From Streptomyces hundungensis (GTDB taxonomy: Bacteria > Actinomycetota > Actinomycetes > Streptomycetales > Streptomycetaceae), in assembly GCF_003627815.1 (NCBI RefSeq), contig NZ_CP032698.1, positions 6,448,001 to 6,512,000 of the forward strand: 64,000 nucleotides of DNA, read 5' to 3'. The position numbers and the translations under genes were made by a program. Positions 24,450 to 32,899 of the stretch are shown here, piece after piece. The first letter of the stretch is position 1. Each line of letters begins with the position of its first letter. Below the pieces are notes generated by a model that saw only the letters and a list, made by a program, of their open reading frames with translations, was not told the origin of the DNA and made no database searches.

Positions 24450-25373
24450 TCACTCCCAGTCCCAGTCCACCCCTAGGATCCCCGGCCGTACCCCCTGCTC
24501 CACCAGGTGCACCGAACGGTGGCGTCCGCTGAGGGTGAGGTCGCTGCGGCCGGAGCGGGTGGCGCCGGTGGAGGTCTGGGCGAAGCGGCGGCAGCGGGCC
24601 GGCAGGGCCCGCTCGTCGAACCGCACCTGAAGGACGTACTGGCCGCCCGCGAAGGCGAAGCCGCGTACGTACTCCCGGCTCGGACCGCCCGTACCGTCCT
24701 CGAAGCCGTAGCCGAACAGATACGTCTCGCCGGCCCGCAGCCGGGTGTCGAAGAGCAGCTCGGCGACCAGGACTCCGCTGGCCGCGTCCCAACGGACGCG
24801 CCCGGTGCGGCAGTTCTCGCCCGCGCGCACCTCCACCCGGGCCGGATCGCAGCCCGCGTCCCCGCGGTGGATGGCCAGATAGCGGTCGACGCCGTCGCGG
24901 TGGGCCCGTACGACGTGTTGCGAGTCCCGGCCGCGCAGTTCCCGGGCCGCGCCGATACGGACGCGTTCGTGGTGGCCGACGGTGTGCAGACCGCCGTCCA
25001 CCGGGGTTTCGAGCCCCGCGATGAGCTGCTCCACCACCCCCGAGGCCTCGACGAGCGAACGGTAGGAGCGTCCCGCGGGGCGCTCCACCTCGGTCGCCGA
25101 GGTGTCGTCGAGCAGGCGCAGCAGGGAGTTCGCGGGCAGACCGAGCACCTCTTCGAGCCCGCGGACCGCGCGCAGCGACTCGGGGCGCTGCGGCCGGCGC
25201 GCCCCTTGCTGCCAGTAACTCAGGCTGGTGACACCGACCTTGATGCCGCGTCCGGCGAGATGGTGCTGCACGCGCTGGAGCGGCAGGCCCCGTACGGACA
25301 GCGCGGCGCGCAGCGCCAGATGGAACGGGCCGGTGTGGAGCACCTGCTTCAGGTCGGCCTCGGTGTGGAGCAT
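24450..25373 (-). CDS. helix-turn-helix (XRE-like) regulator with large C-terminal domain
   Basis: A 307-residue protein from ATG 25371-25373, preceded by GAGGAG. Residues about 15-85 form an XRE-type helix-turn-helix (LPLQRVQHHLAGRGIKVGVTSLSYWQQGARRPQRP), followed by LRAVRGLEEVLGLPANSLL. The remaining 200 residues are beta-rich (VRAHRDGVDRYLAIHRGDAG, LFDTRLRAGETYLFGYGFED) and may sense a ligand. This layout recurs in Streptomyces, with no assigned ligand that I know. A perfect GTGAACGTTCAC palindrome directly upstream suggests autoregulation and control of the divergent protease gene. Confidence 0.78.
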   Translation of the reverse strand: MLHTEADLKQVLHTGPFHLALRAALSVRGLPLQRVQHHLAGRGIKVGVTSLSYWQQGARRPQRPESLRAVRGLEEVLGLPANSLLRLLDDTSATEVERPAGRSYRSLVEASGVVEQLIAGLETPVDGGLHTVGHHERVRIGAARELRGRDSQHVVRAHRDGVDRYLAIHRGDAGCDPARVEVRAGENCRTGRVRWDAASGVLVAELLFDTRLRAGETYLFGYGFEDGTGGPSREYVRGFAFAGGQYVLQVRFDERALPARCRRFAQTSTGATRSGRSDLTLSGRHRSVHLVEQGVRPGILGVDWDWE

Positions 25374-25386
25374 GGGGGACTCCTCA

Positions 25387-25398
25387 GTGAACGTTCAC
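25387..25398. promoter_or_regulatory. 12-bp palindromic operator upstream of the XRE gene
   Basis: GTGAACGTTCAC is a perfect palindrome 13 nt upstream of the regulator start codon. Its half-site GTTCAC occurs again twice in the same divergent region. Confidence 0.5.
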
Positions 25399-25459
25399 GG
25401 TGGGGGGCGGACGCGGGGCGGCAACAGGTCGGGGAAAACCTGGTGGCGGGGAAGGAGCT

Positions 25460-25487
25460 GTTCACACTCCGGCCACTTCGTTCACAC
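25460..25487 (+). repeat. paired GTTCACAC boxes, 20-bp period
   Basis: GTTCACAC occurs at 25460-25467 and 25480-25487, two helical turns apart, sharing its core with the palindrome at 25387. They lie about 125-150 bp upstream of the protease gene. Confidence 0.5.
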
Positions 25488-25611
25488 CCGCGTCCCACCC
25501 CGCATTGAAGCGCGTTGACCTGTTCTCGACAACGGGCGATGCTCGACAACAAGCGTCCGGACGCGATCCTCCACCATCCCCAACCCCCCACCCCGCCATG
25601 GGAGGAACGCG

Positions 25612-26229
25612 ATGCGCAGCAAGAACAGACGGCTGTCCGCCCTCACCCTCGTGGTGGCGGCCCTGTTTGCCGCCCCCACGGCAACAGCCACCGCCGCCCC
25701 GCACAACGACAAGCCGGTGCCCGCCGCAGCCGCCGCGGCGAGCGCTGCCGGTTCCAAGCGCCTCAACATCACCATGCAGTCCCAGCAGAAGGACAACTGG
25801 TGCTGGGCCGGCAGCGGAAACACCATCGCCACCTGGTTCGGACGCTCCTACACCCAGAACCAGTTCTGCAACGCGGCGTTCGGCCGGACGCAGGGCTACG
25901 ACTGCCCCAACTGGCAGGCCAACCTGGGCAATGTGCAGACCGCCCTCGACTGGGCCGGCATCAACTCGGGCTCCTATGTGACCGGTTGGCTGCGCTATTC
26001 GACCGTTCAGACCGAGATCAACAACAACCGTCCGATCGAGACCCGCATCCAGTGGTCCAGCGGCGGCGGTCACATGCACGTCGTGTACGGCTACGACGAC
26101 GCCAGCACCTGGGTGTACTGGGGCGACCCCTGGCCCTCCAGCACCCGCTACAACTGGGCGTCGCACGACTGGTACGTGAACAACAACTCCTTCTCCTGGA
26201 CCCACTCGCTGTACCGGATCGGGGCGTGA
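25612..26229 (+). CDS. secreted papain-like cysteine protease (AvrRpt2/C70-type)
   Basis: A 205-residue exported protein. A signal peptide (MRSKNRRLSALTLVVAALFA, then an alanine-rich region) precedes the catalytic domain. QQKDNWCWAGSGNTIATWF carries the active-site cysteine in the QxxxWCW context of papain-like C70 peptidases. GGGHMHVVYGYDD supplies the histidine, and the protein ends with YWGDPWPSSTRYNWASHDWYVNNNSFSWTHSLY. GGAGGAACGCG precedes the ATG. The stop overlaps the next gene's GTG, so the pair is coupled. It probably degrades or processes extracellular protein; the substrate is unknown. Confidence 0.85.
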   Translation: MRSKNRRLSALTLVVAALFAAPTATATAAPHNDKPVPAAAAAASAAGSKRLNITMQSQQKDNWCWAGSGNTIATWFGRSYTQNQFCNAAFGRTQGYDCPNWQANLGNVQTALDWAGINSGSYVTGWLRYSTVQTEINNNRPIETRIQWSSGGGHMHVVYGYDDASTWVYWGDPWPSSTRYNWASHDWYVNNNSFSWTHSLYRIGA

Positions 26230-27041
26230 CGACGATGAAGGTGACCCGCCTCGCACCCGTGACCGTCGCCGTCGCGCTTGTCGCACTGGCCGCCCCGCAC
26301 GCCGTCGCCGACCAGGCGCCGAACGCCTCCGCGCAGTCCCGGGCCGCGGCCCGCCAGGCCGCGTCCGCACCCGCCACCCTCGACACGCTCTCCCGCTTCT
26401 TCGCGCGGGACGGCAAGGTGGCGCTCACGGCCGCCGCCCCGCACATCGAGGGCGACGCGGTACCCGTCTACACGCTCTCGCCGCAGTTCGTGGCGGGCAA
26501 GGCGGGCGCCCCCGTCGCGCAACTGGAGTACCTCGCCTCCACGGCCGTCGCCTCCGACGGCCAGAAGGCATCCCTGTGGACGGTCCCCGAGGGCTCGTCC
26601 TGGAAGGTGGTCAACATAGCCACCGGCGACGACGAGTCCCGTTACGCCACGGCCGGCGCCGCGAAACTCCCCGGCGGCACCGTGTTCCAGGAGCCGCAGA
26701 TCAACGCCTGGTACGTGGCGAAGGACAGCAAGGTGCTGCCCCTCGACGAGGACGCCGTCAAGGCGATCGGCGCGGGTGGCACCAGCCTCGCCGGATACCG
26801 TCAGCGCGTCCATCGGGCTTATGGGGACAAGCTGCCGGGGTCGGCGTATGACAGGGCGGGCGAGGCGGGCGGGTACGCCGAGGCGCCCGCCGCCACCGGG
26901 GTCGGCAGTCCTCTGGTTCCGGCTGCCGCCGCCGGGGGTGGTACTCCTCTGGGTCCGGTGTCCGCCGGGGCGGGGGTTGTGCTGGTGCTCGGTCTGGGTG
27001 CGGCTTGGCGGCTTCGCCGGCGTGGGGCGGTGCGGGCGTAG
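26226..27041 (+). CDS. exported, C-terminally membrane-anchored protein coupled to the protease
   Basis: The protein has 271 residues if read from GTG 26226, which overlaps the protease stop as GTGA; ATG 26235 is the alternative. It has a signal peptide (MKVTRLAPVTVAVALVALAAPHAVA), a central domain of about 170 residues (LSRFFARDGKVALTAAAPHIEGDAVPVYTLS, ATGDDESRYA, FQEPQINAWYVAKDSKVLPLD), a Gly/Ala/Pro-rich stretch, and a C-terminal membrane helix followed by arginines (VVLVLGLGAAWRLRRRG). There is no LPxTG. The family is not recognised. Coupling suggests a partner, inhibitor or substrate-presenting anchor of the protease. Confidence 0.75.
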   Translation: MTTMKVTRLAPVTVAVALVALAAPHAVADQAPNASAQSRAAARQAASAPATLDTLSRFFARDGKVALTAAAPHIEGDAVPVYTLSPQFVAGKAGAPVAQLEYLASTAVASDGQKASLWTVPEGSSWKVVNIATGDDESRYATAGAAKLPGGTVFQEPQINAWYVAKDSKVLPLDEDAVKAIGAGGTSLAGYRQRVHRAYGDKLPGSAYDRAGEAGGYAEAPAATGVGSPLVPAAAAGGGTPLGPVSAGAGVVLVLGLGAAWRLRRRGAVRA

Positions 27042-27112
27042 CGACCGGGCCGGTGCGGGGCCCAACGCCCCGCCCCGGCCCACCCCCACCCCGGCGGACC
27101 GGACCCCGTCCC

Positions 27113-27511
27113 GCGCAGTTCCCCGCGCCCCTAAACCCTCTCGATCCTGCGGACCGTGGTCGCTTCTCGCGCAGTTCCCCGCGCCCCTGAAACCCGCTCT
27201 CCCTGCGGGCCGTGGTCGCTTCTCGCGCAGTTCCTCGCGCCCCTGAAAACCCGTTTTCGGCTGCGGGCCGCAGGTGGCTGGGCGCGCAGTTCCCCGCGCC
27301 CCTTAGGCGCTCGGTGCGGGCCAGCATCGGCCGCCTCAGCCCGTCCGGCGATTGAGGACGAGCGCCCTTTAGGCGCGATACGGGGTCTGGGGCGGAGCCC
27401 CAGGGGCTTTGGCTGCGGACCGTGCCCGCGTCTCGCGCACTTCCCCGCGCCCCTGGCAGGACGGGTGCCGGCCCGCATCGGCAGGCCCAGCCCGTCCGGC
27501 GATTGAGGACG
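27113..27511. repeat. cluster of dispersed Streptomyces intergenic repeats
   Basis: GCGCAGTTCCCCGCGCCCC or one-base variants occur at 27113, 27169, 27225, 27284 and 27435, spaced 56-59 bp for the first four. It is the reverse complement of the end of the 64-bp repeats at 22.5 kb. A second element (AGCCCGTCCGGCGATTGAGG...) occurs at 27338-27360 and 27489-27511. No gene is seen in the gap 27042-27559; the second copy ends just before the uvrC promoter. Confidence 0.85.
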
Positions 27512-27529
27512 GGGTCGGTGGCGGCCGCG

Positions 27530-27552
27530 TTGTCGGTGGCCGCCAGTAGGGT
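27530..27552 (+). promoter_or_regulatory. PafBC-type DNA-damage promoter of uvrC
   Basis: TTGTCGGTG (27530-27538), 8 bases, TAGGGT (27547-27552): an exact TTGTCRGTG-N8-TANNNT motif, with the uvrC ATG 7 nt after the -10. It may also drive the coupled rapZ, yvcK and whiA genes. Confidence 0.9.
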
Positions 27553-27559
27553 GGTGGCC

Positions 27560-29728
27560 ATGGCAGACCCCTCCAGCTACCGCCCCAAGCCGGGACAGAT
27601 CCCCGACTCGCCGGGGGTCTACAAATTCCGCGACGAACACCGCCGGGTGATCTACGTCGGGAAGGCGAAGTCCCTGCGCCAGCGGCTCGCCAACTACTTC
27701 CAGCCGTTGACGAGCCTGCACCCGCGCACGGCCACGATGGTCACCACGGCCGCCTCCGTGGAGTGGACCGTCGTCGCCACCGAGGTCGAGGCGCTCCAGC
27801 TCGAGTACTCCTGGATCAAGGAGTTCGACCCGCGTTTCAACGTCAAGTACCGCGACGACAAGAGCTACCCCTACCTCGCGGTGACGATGAACGAGGAGTT
27901 CCCGCGCGTCCAGGTCATGCGCGGCGCCAAGAAGAAGGGCGTGCGCTACTTCGGCCCGTACAGCCACGCCTGGGCGATCCGCGAGACCGTCGACCTGATG
28001 CTGCGCGTCTTCCCGGTCCGCACCTGCTCGGCGGGCGTCTTCAAGCGCTCGGCCCAGATCGGCCGCCCCTGTCTGCTCGGTTACATCGGCAAGTGCGCGG
28101 CCCCCTGCGTCGGCCGCGTCACCCCCGAGGAACACCGCGAACTGGCCGAGGACTTCAGCGACTTCATGGCCGGCCGCACCGGCGCCTATCTGCGCCGCGT
28201 CGAGCAGCAGATGATGGCCGCGGCCGAGGACATGGAGTACGAGCGGGCGGCCCGGCTCCGGGACGACCTGGGGGCGCTCAAGAAGGCCCTGGAGAAGAAC
28301 GCGATCGTCTTCAACGACGCCACCGACGCCGACCTCATCGCGGTGGCCGAGGACGAGCTGGAGGCGGCCGTCCAGATCTTCCACGTCCGCGGCGGCCGGG
28401 TGCGCGGCCAGCGCGGCTGGGTCACCGACAAGGTCGAGGCCGTCGACACCGCGGGTCTGGTCGAGCACGCGCTCCAGCAGCTGTACGGCGAGGAGACCGG
28501 CGACTCCGTGCCCAAGGAGGTCCTGGTCCCGGCGCTCCCCGAGGACGCGGACGCGGTGAGCGGCTGGCTGGCGAGCCGCCGCGGCTCGGCCGTCTCGCTG
28601 CGCATCCCCCAGCGCGGCGACAAGAAGGCCCTGATGGTGACGGTCGCCCGCAACGCCCAGCAGGCCCTGGTCCTGCACAAGACCAAGCGCGCCTCGGACC
28701 TGACGACGCGCTCGCGGGCCCTGGAGGAGATCGCCACCGCCCTGGAGCTGGACAGCGCGCCCCTGCGCATCGAATGCTTCGACATCTCCCACCTCCAGGG
28801 CGACGACGTGGTGGCCTCGATGGTCGTCTTCGAGGACGGCCTCGCCCGCAAGAGCGAGTACCGACGCTTCCAGATCAAGGGCTTCGAGGGCCAGGACGAC
28901 GTCCGGTCGATGCACGAGGTGATCAGCCGCCGCTTCAAGCGCTATCTGTCGGAGAAGGCGCGTACGGGGGAGTGGGTCGAGGAGGAGAGTTCGGGCGGCG
29001 CGGACACGTCCGGCCGGACCGTCGGTGAACTCCAGACCGTCAATGAACTCCAGCCCCACGGTGAACTCCAGAGCGTTGGTGAGCTGGTGGACGCGTCCGG
29101 CCGACCGACGGACGCGCCTGGCCGGGGCGGCCCCGGCGATCCGGCCGGCCCGGCGCCCGCCCCGCACTCGGGGGAGGTGTCCGCGCTCCAGGACGAGGAC
29201 GGCCGGCCCAAGCGCTTCGCCTACCCGCCCCAGCTCCTGGTCGTCGACGGCGGCCGCCCCCAGGTCGCCGCCGCCAAGCGGGCCCTGGACGAGCTGGGCA
29301 TCGACGACATCGCCGTGTGCGGCCTCGCCAAGCGGCTCGAAGAGGTCTGGGTGCCCGAGGAGGACGACCCGGTGGTGCTGCCCCGCTCCAGCGAGGGGCT
29401 CTACCTCCTCCAGCGGGTGCGTGACGAGGCCCACCGCTTCGCCATCACCTATCAGCGGGCCAAACGGACCAAGCGCTTCAAGGCGGGGCCGCTGGATGCG
29501 GTGCCCGGCCTCGGCGACACCCGCAAGCATGCTCTGATCAAGCATTTCGGCTCGGTGAAGAGGCTCCGGTCGGCGACAATCGACGAGATCTGCGAGGTCC
29601 CCGGCATAGGCCGCAAGACGGCCGAGACCGTTGCCGCGGCCCTCGCCGAAGCGGTTCCGGCCGCGCCCGCCGTGAATACGGCGACAGGAGAGATCATGGA
29701 AGAGGACGACGGGGGCAGCACGACATGA
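27560..29728 (+). CDS. uvrC: excinuclease ABC subunit C
   Basis: A 722-residue dual-incision nuclease of excision repair. The N-terminal GIY-YIG domain ([27 protein letters not shown]) makes the 3' cut. [15 protein letters not shown] is the cysteine cluster. The UVR domain is [27 protein letters not shown]. An RNase H-like endonuclease domain ([42 protein letters not shown]) makes the 5' cut, and C-terminal helix-hairpin-helix motifs bind DNA ([33 protein letters not shown]). A linker of about 65 residues within the endonuclease half holds heptad-like repeats. The stop overlaps rapZ as ATGA. Confidence 0.98.
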   Translation: MADPSSYRPKPGQIPDSPGVYKFRDEHRRVIYVGKAKSLRQRLANYFQPLTSLHPRTATMVTTAASVEWTVVATEVEALQLEYSWIKEFDPRFNVKYRDDKSYPYLAVTMNEEFPRVQVMRGAKKKGVRYFGPYSHAWAIRETVDLMLRVFPVRTCSAGVFKRSAQIGRPCLLGYIGKCAAPCVGRVTPEEHRELAEDFSDFMAGRTGAYLRRVEQQMMAAAEDMEYERAARLRDDLGALKKALEKNAIVFNDATDADLIAVAEDELEAAVQIFHVRGGRVRGQRGWVTDKVEAVDTAGLVEHALQQLYGEETGDSVPKEVLVPALPEDADAVSGWLASRRGSAVSLRIPQRGDKKALMVTVARNAQQALVLHKTKRASDLTTRSRALEEIATALELDSAPLRIECFDISHLQGDDVVASMVVFEDGLARKSEYRRFQIKGFEGQDDVRSMHEVISRRFKRYLSEKARTGEWVEEESSGGADTSGRTVGELQTVNELQPHGELQSVGELVDASGRPTDAPGRGGPGDPAGPAPAPHSGEVSALQDEDGRPKRFAYPPQLLVVDGGRPQVAAAKRALDELGIDDIAVCGLAKRLEEVWVPEEDDPVVLPRSSEGLYLLQRVRDEAHRFAITYQRAKRTKRFKAGPLDAVPGLGDTRKHALIKHFGSVKRLRSATIDEICEVPGIGRKTAETVAAALAEAVPAAPAVNTATGEIMEEDDGGSTT

Positions 29729-30669
29729 CCGACCAGCACGAAGAAGACCGAGACGCGGGAGTAGACGTGAGTACGGGCACGACGATCGAGGCCGGCGGGG
29801 CCGATGCGCCCATCCCCGAGCTGGTGATCATCTCCGGTATGTCGGGCGCCGGGCGCAGCACCGCGGCCAAGTGCCTGGAGGACCTCGGCTGGTTCGTCGT
29901 CGACAACCTGCCGCCCGCGCTGATCCCCACCATGGTGGAGCTCGGCGCCCGCTCCCAGGGCAACGTGGCGCGCATCGCCGTCGTCGTCGACGTGCGCGGC
30001 CGCAGGTTCTTCGACAACCTCCGCGAGTCGCTCGCCGACCTCGACGCCAAGGAGGTGACCCGCAGGATCGTCTTTTTGGAGTCCTCCGACGACGCCCTGG
30101 TGCGCCGCTTCGAGTCGGTGCGCCGCCCCCACCCGCTCCAGGGCGACGGCCGCATCGTCGACGGCATCGCCGCCGAGCGCGACCTGCTGCGCGAGCTGCG
30201 CGGCGACGCCGACCTGGTGATCGACACCTCCAGCCTCAACGTCCATGAGCTGCGCGCCAAGATGGACGCCCAGTTCGCGGGCGACGAGGAGCCGGAGCTA
30301 CGCGCCACCGTCATGTCGTTCGGCTACAAGTACGGCCTGCCGGTCGACGCGGACCTGGTGGTCGACTGCCGCTTCCTGCCCAACCCGCACTGGGTGCCGG
30401 AGCTGCGTCCGTACACCGGCCTCAACGAGGAGGTGTCGGGCTATGTCTTCGGGCAGCCGGGTGCCAAGGAGTTCCTCGACCAGTACAGCGAGCTGCTCCA
30501 GCTGATCGCCGCCGGCTACCGCCGCGAGGGCAAGCGGTACGTGACGATCGCGGTCGGCTGCACCGGCGGCAAGCACCGCTCGGTCGCCATGTCCGAGAAG
30601 CTCGCCGCCCGCCTGGCCTCCGAGGGGATCGAGACCGTCGTCGTCCACCGGGACATGGGGCGCGAGTGA
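29725..30669 (+). CDS. rapZ: RapZ-type RNase adapter / nucleotide-binding protein
   Basis: A 314-residue protein with an N-terminal P-loop domain ([30 protein letters not shown]) and the conserved C-terminal domain ([46 protein letters not shown]). In E. coli RapZ guides an RNase to a small RNA controlling amino-sugar synthesis. In actinobacteria the role is less clear, but the order uvrC-rapZ-yvcK-whiA is conserved. ATGA coupling at 29725 joins it to uvrC, and GTGA at the other end joins it to yvcK. Confidence 0.95.
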   Translation: MTDQHEEDRDAGVDVSTGTTIEAGGADAPIPELVIISGMSGAGRSTAAKCLEDLGWFVVDNLPPALIPTMVELGARSQGNVARIAVVVDVRGRRFFDNLRESLADLDAKEVTRRIVFLESSDDALVRRFESVRRPHPLQGDGRIVDGIAAERDLLRELRGDADLVIDTSSLNVHELRAKMDAQFAGDEEPELRATVMSFGYKYGLPVDADLVVDCRFLPNPHWVPELRPYTGLNEEVSGYVFGQPGAKEFLDQYSELLQLIAAGYRREGKRYVTIAVGCTGGKHRSVAMSEKLAARLASEGIETVVVHRDMGRE

Positions 30670-31688
30670 AGGTGTACCGCCGGCGCACCGCCGGGCCGGT
30701 GCTGCGCACCGGTCGCAAGCGGGGCGCCCAGCCCAAGGTCGTCGCGCTCGGCGGCGGCATGGGCCTGTCGGCCTCGCTCGCCGCCCTGCGCCGGATCACC
30801 GGCGACCTGACGGCCGTCGTCACCGTCGCCGACGACGGCGGCTCCAGCGGCCGGCTCCGCGAGGAACTGGGCGTGCTGCCGCCGGGCGACCTGCGCAAGG
30901 CCCTGGCCGCGCTCTGCGGCGACGACGACTGGGGCCAGACCTGGGCCCGGGTCATCCAGCACCGCTTCCAGTCCCAGGGCGAGCTGCACGAGCACGCCGT
31001 GGGCAACCTCTTGATCGTCGCCCTGTGGGAACAGCTCGGCGACCATGTGCAGGCCCTCGACCTGGTCGGAAAGCTGCTCGGCGCGCAGGGCCGGGTGCTG
31101 CCGATGTCGGCGGTGCCGCTGGAGCTGGAGGCCCTCGTACGGGGTCACGACGTGGCGCGCCCCGATGACGTGGACACCGTGCGCGGGCAGGCCACGGTGG
31201 CGCTCACGCCCGGCGAGGTGCTCTCCGTGCACCTGGTCCCGCACGACCCGCCGGCCGTCCCCGAAGCGGTCGCCGCGGTGCTCGACGCGGACTGGGTGGT
31301 GCTCGGCCCGGGCTCCTGGTTCTCCTCCGTCATCCCGCATCTGATGGTCCCCGAACTGCTGGACGCGCTCACCGAGACCAAGGCCCGCAAGGTCCTCTCG
31401 CTGAACCTCGCGCCACAACCGGGTGAAACCGATGGCTTCTCACCGCAGCGTCATTTGGAGGTTTTGGGACGACACGCCCCTAAACTCGCCTTCGACGTGG
31501 TGCTGGCCGATGTGGCCGCCGTGCCCGACCGGGGGAGCCTGACCGAAGCCGCGAAACGGCTCGGAGCCGAGGTCGAGCTGGCGCCCGTGGCCAGGCCCGA
31601 TGGTTCTCCGAAGCACGATCCGGAGCTGTTGGCCGCCGCGTACGACCGTATTTTTCGGATGCATGGAAGGATCGGCCCATGGCGATGA
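30666..31688 (+). CDS. yvcK: YvcK/CofD-like gluconeogenesis factor
   Basis: A 340-residue protein of the CofD-like Rossmann family. [18 protein letters not shown] binds nucleotide, and [26 protein letters not shown] is the family signature. [37 protein letters not shown] and [10 protein letters not shown] follow. YvcK proteins bind UDP-sugars and are needed for growth on gluconeogenic carbon sources and for cell-wall shape. The GTG start overlaps the rapZ stop; the end overlaps whiA by 10 bp. Confidence 0.94.
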   Translation: MKVYRRRTAGPVLRTGRKRGAQPKVVALGGGMGLSASLAALRRITGDLTAVVTVADDGGSSGRLREELGVLPPGDLRKALAALCGDDDWGQTWARVIQHRFQSQGELHEHAVGNLLIVALWEQLGDHVQALDLVGKLLGAQGRVLPMSAVPLELEALVRGHDVARPDDVDTVRGQATVALTPGEVLSVHLVPHDPPAVPEAVAAVLDADWVVLGPGSWFSSVIPHLMVPELLDALTETKARKVLSLNLAPQPGETDGFSPQRHLEVLGRHAPKLAFDVVLADVAAVPDRGSLTEAAKRLGAEVELAPVARPDGSPKHDPELLAAAYDRIFRMHGRIGPWR

Positions 31689-32668
31689 CGCCGGCGGTGA
31701 AGGACGAGATTTCCCGGCTGCCCGTCACCCGGACCTGCTGTCGGAAGGCGGAGGTCTCGGCGATTCTTCGATTCGCGGGCGGGCTGCACCTGGTGAGCGG
31801 CCGCATTGTGATCGAGGCGGAGCTGGACACCGCGATGGCGGCACGTCGGCTCAAGCGGGACATTCTGGAGATCTTCGGGCACAGCTCCGAGCTGATCGTG
31901 ATGGCCCCGGGCGGCCTGCGCAGAGGCTCACGTTTCGTCGTGCGGGTCGTGGCGGGCGGCGATCAGCTGGCTCGCCAGACCGGGCTCGTCGACGGCCGCG
32001 GCCGTCCCATCCGCGGTCTGCCGCCCCAGGTGGTCTCGGGGGCCACCTGTGACGCGGAGGCCGCCTGGCGCGGCGCGTTCCTGGCGCACGGCTCGCTGAC
32101 CGAGCCGGGCCGCTCCTCGTCCCTCGAAGTGACCTGCCCGGGCCCGGAGGCGGCCCTCGCCCTGGTCGGTGCCGCACGGCGGCTCCAGATCGCGGCCAAG
32201 GCACGCGAGGTCCGCGGTGTGGACCGGGTGGTCGTGCGGGACGGTGACGCGATCGGCGCGCTGCTCACCCGGCTCGGCGCGCACGAGTCGGTGCTCGCCT
32301 GGGAGGAGCGGCGGATGCGCCGCGAGGTGCGGGCCACCGCCAACCGCCTCGCCAACTTCGACGACGCCAACCTGCGCCGCTCGGCCCGGGCCGCGGTCGC
32401 CGCCGGAGCCCGCGTCCAGCGTGCTTTGGAGATCCTGGCCGACGAGGTCCCCGAACACCTCGCGGCGGCCGGCCGGCTGCGCATGGAGCACAAGCAGGCC
32501 TCCCTGGAGGAGCTGGGCGCGCTCGCCGACCCGCCGCTGACCAAGGACGCCGTCGCGGGCCGGATCCGCCGGCTGCTCGCGATGGCCGACAAGCGGGCCC
32601 AGGACCTGGGGATCCCCGGCACCGAGTCCAATCTGACGGAGGAGATGGCGGACGGCCTGGTCGGCTGA
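31679..32668 (+). CDS. whiA: sporulation transcription regulator WhiA
   Basis: A 329-residue regulator with the WhiA layout: an N-terminal LAGLIDADG-homing-endonuclease-like domain without catalytic residues ([43 protein letters not shown]) and a C-terminal helix-turn-helix ([41 protein letters not shown]). With WhiB it controls aerial-hypha septation and chromosome segregation genes. It is the last gene of the uvrC operon and is followed by a strong terminator. If the uvrC damage promoter reads through, WhiA would rise with DNA damage; an internal promoter is not ruled out. Confidence 0.97.
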   Translation: MAMTPAVKDEISRLPVTRTCCRKAEVSAILRFAGGLHLVSGRIVIEAELDTAMAARRLKRDILEIFGHSSELIVMAPGGLRRGSRFVVRVVAGGDQLARQTGLVDGRGRPIRGLPPQVVSGATCDAEAAWRGAFLAHGSLTEPGRSSSLEVTCPGPEAALALVGAARRLQIAAKAREVRGVDRVVVRDGDAIGALLTRLGAHESVLAWEERRMRREVRATANRLANFDDANLRRSARAAVAAGARVQRALEILADEVPEHLAAAGRLRMEHKQASLEELGALADPPLTKDAVAGRIRRLLAMADKRAQDLGIPGTESNLTEEMADGLVG

Positions 32669-32693
32669 GTCGGCCCGCCCTCAACTGCCGTGC

Positions 32694-32720
32694 ACCGGCG
32701 CCCACTTGGTGGGCGCCGGT
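32694..32720 (+). terminator. intrinsic terminator after whiA
   Basis: A perfect 12-bp stem (ACCGGCGCCCAC, 32694-32705, with 32709-32720), a 3-nt loop and a following TTCGTTTT: a classical rho-independent terminator. Confidence 0.92.
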
Positions 32721-32899
32721 TTCGTTTTCCGCACCCTGCCCGCGCCCTGCCCCGCGCCGAGCCCGCGCCCTGCCCGCCCCCTGCCCGGCACTGTGTCCGC
32801 ACGGTGCCCGCGCAGGCTCCCGCGGTATTGACATGATCATGAACAGTCATGAGCCTGGCGTCTGTCCACTTTCGTGGCAGACAACAGCAAGGGGGGCTC

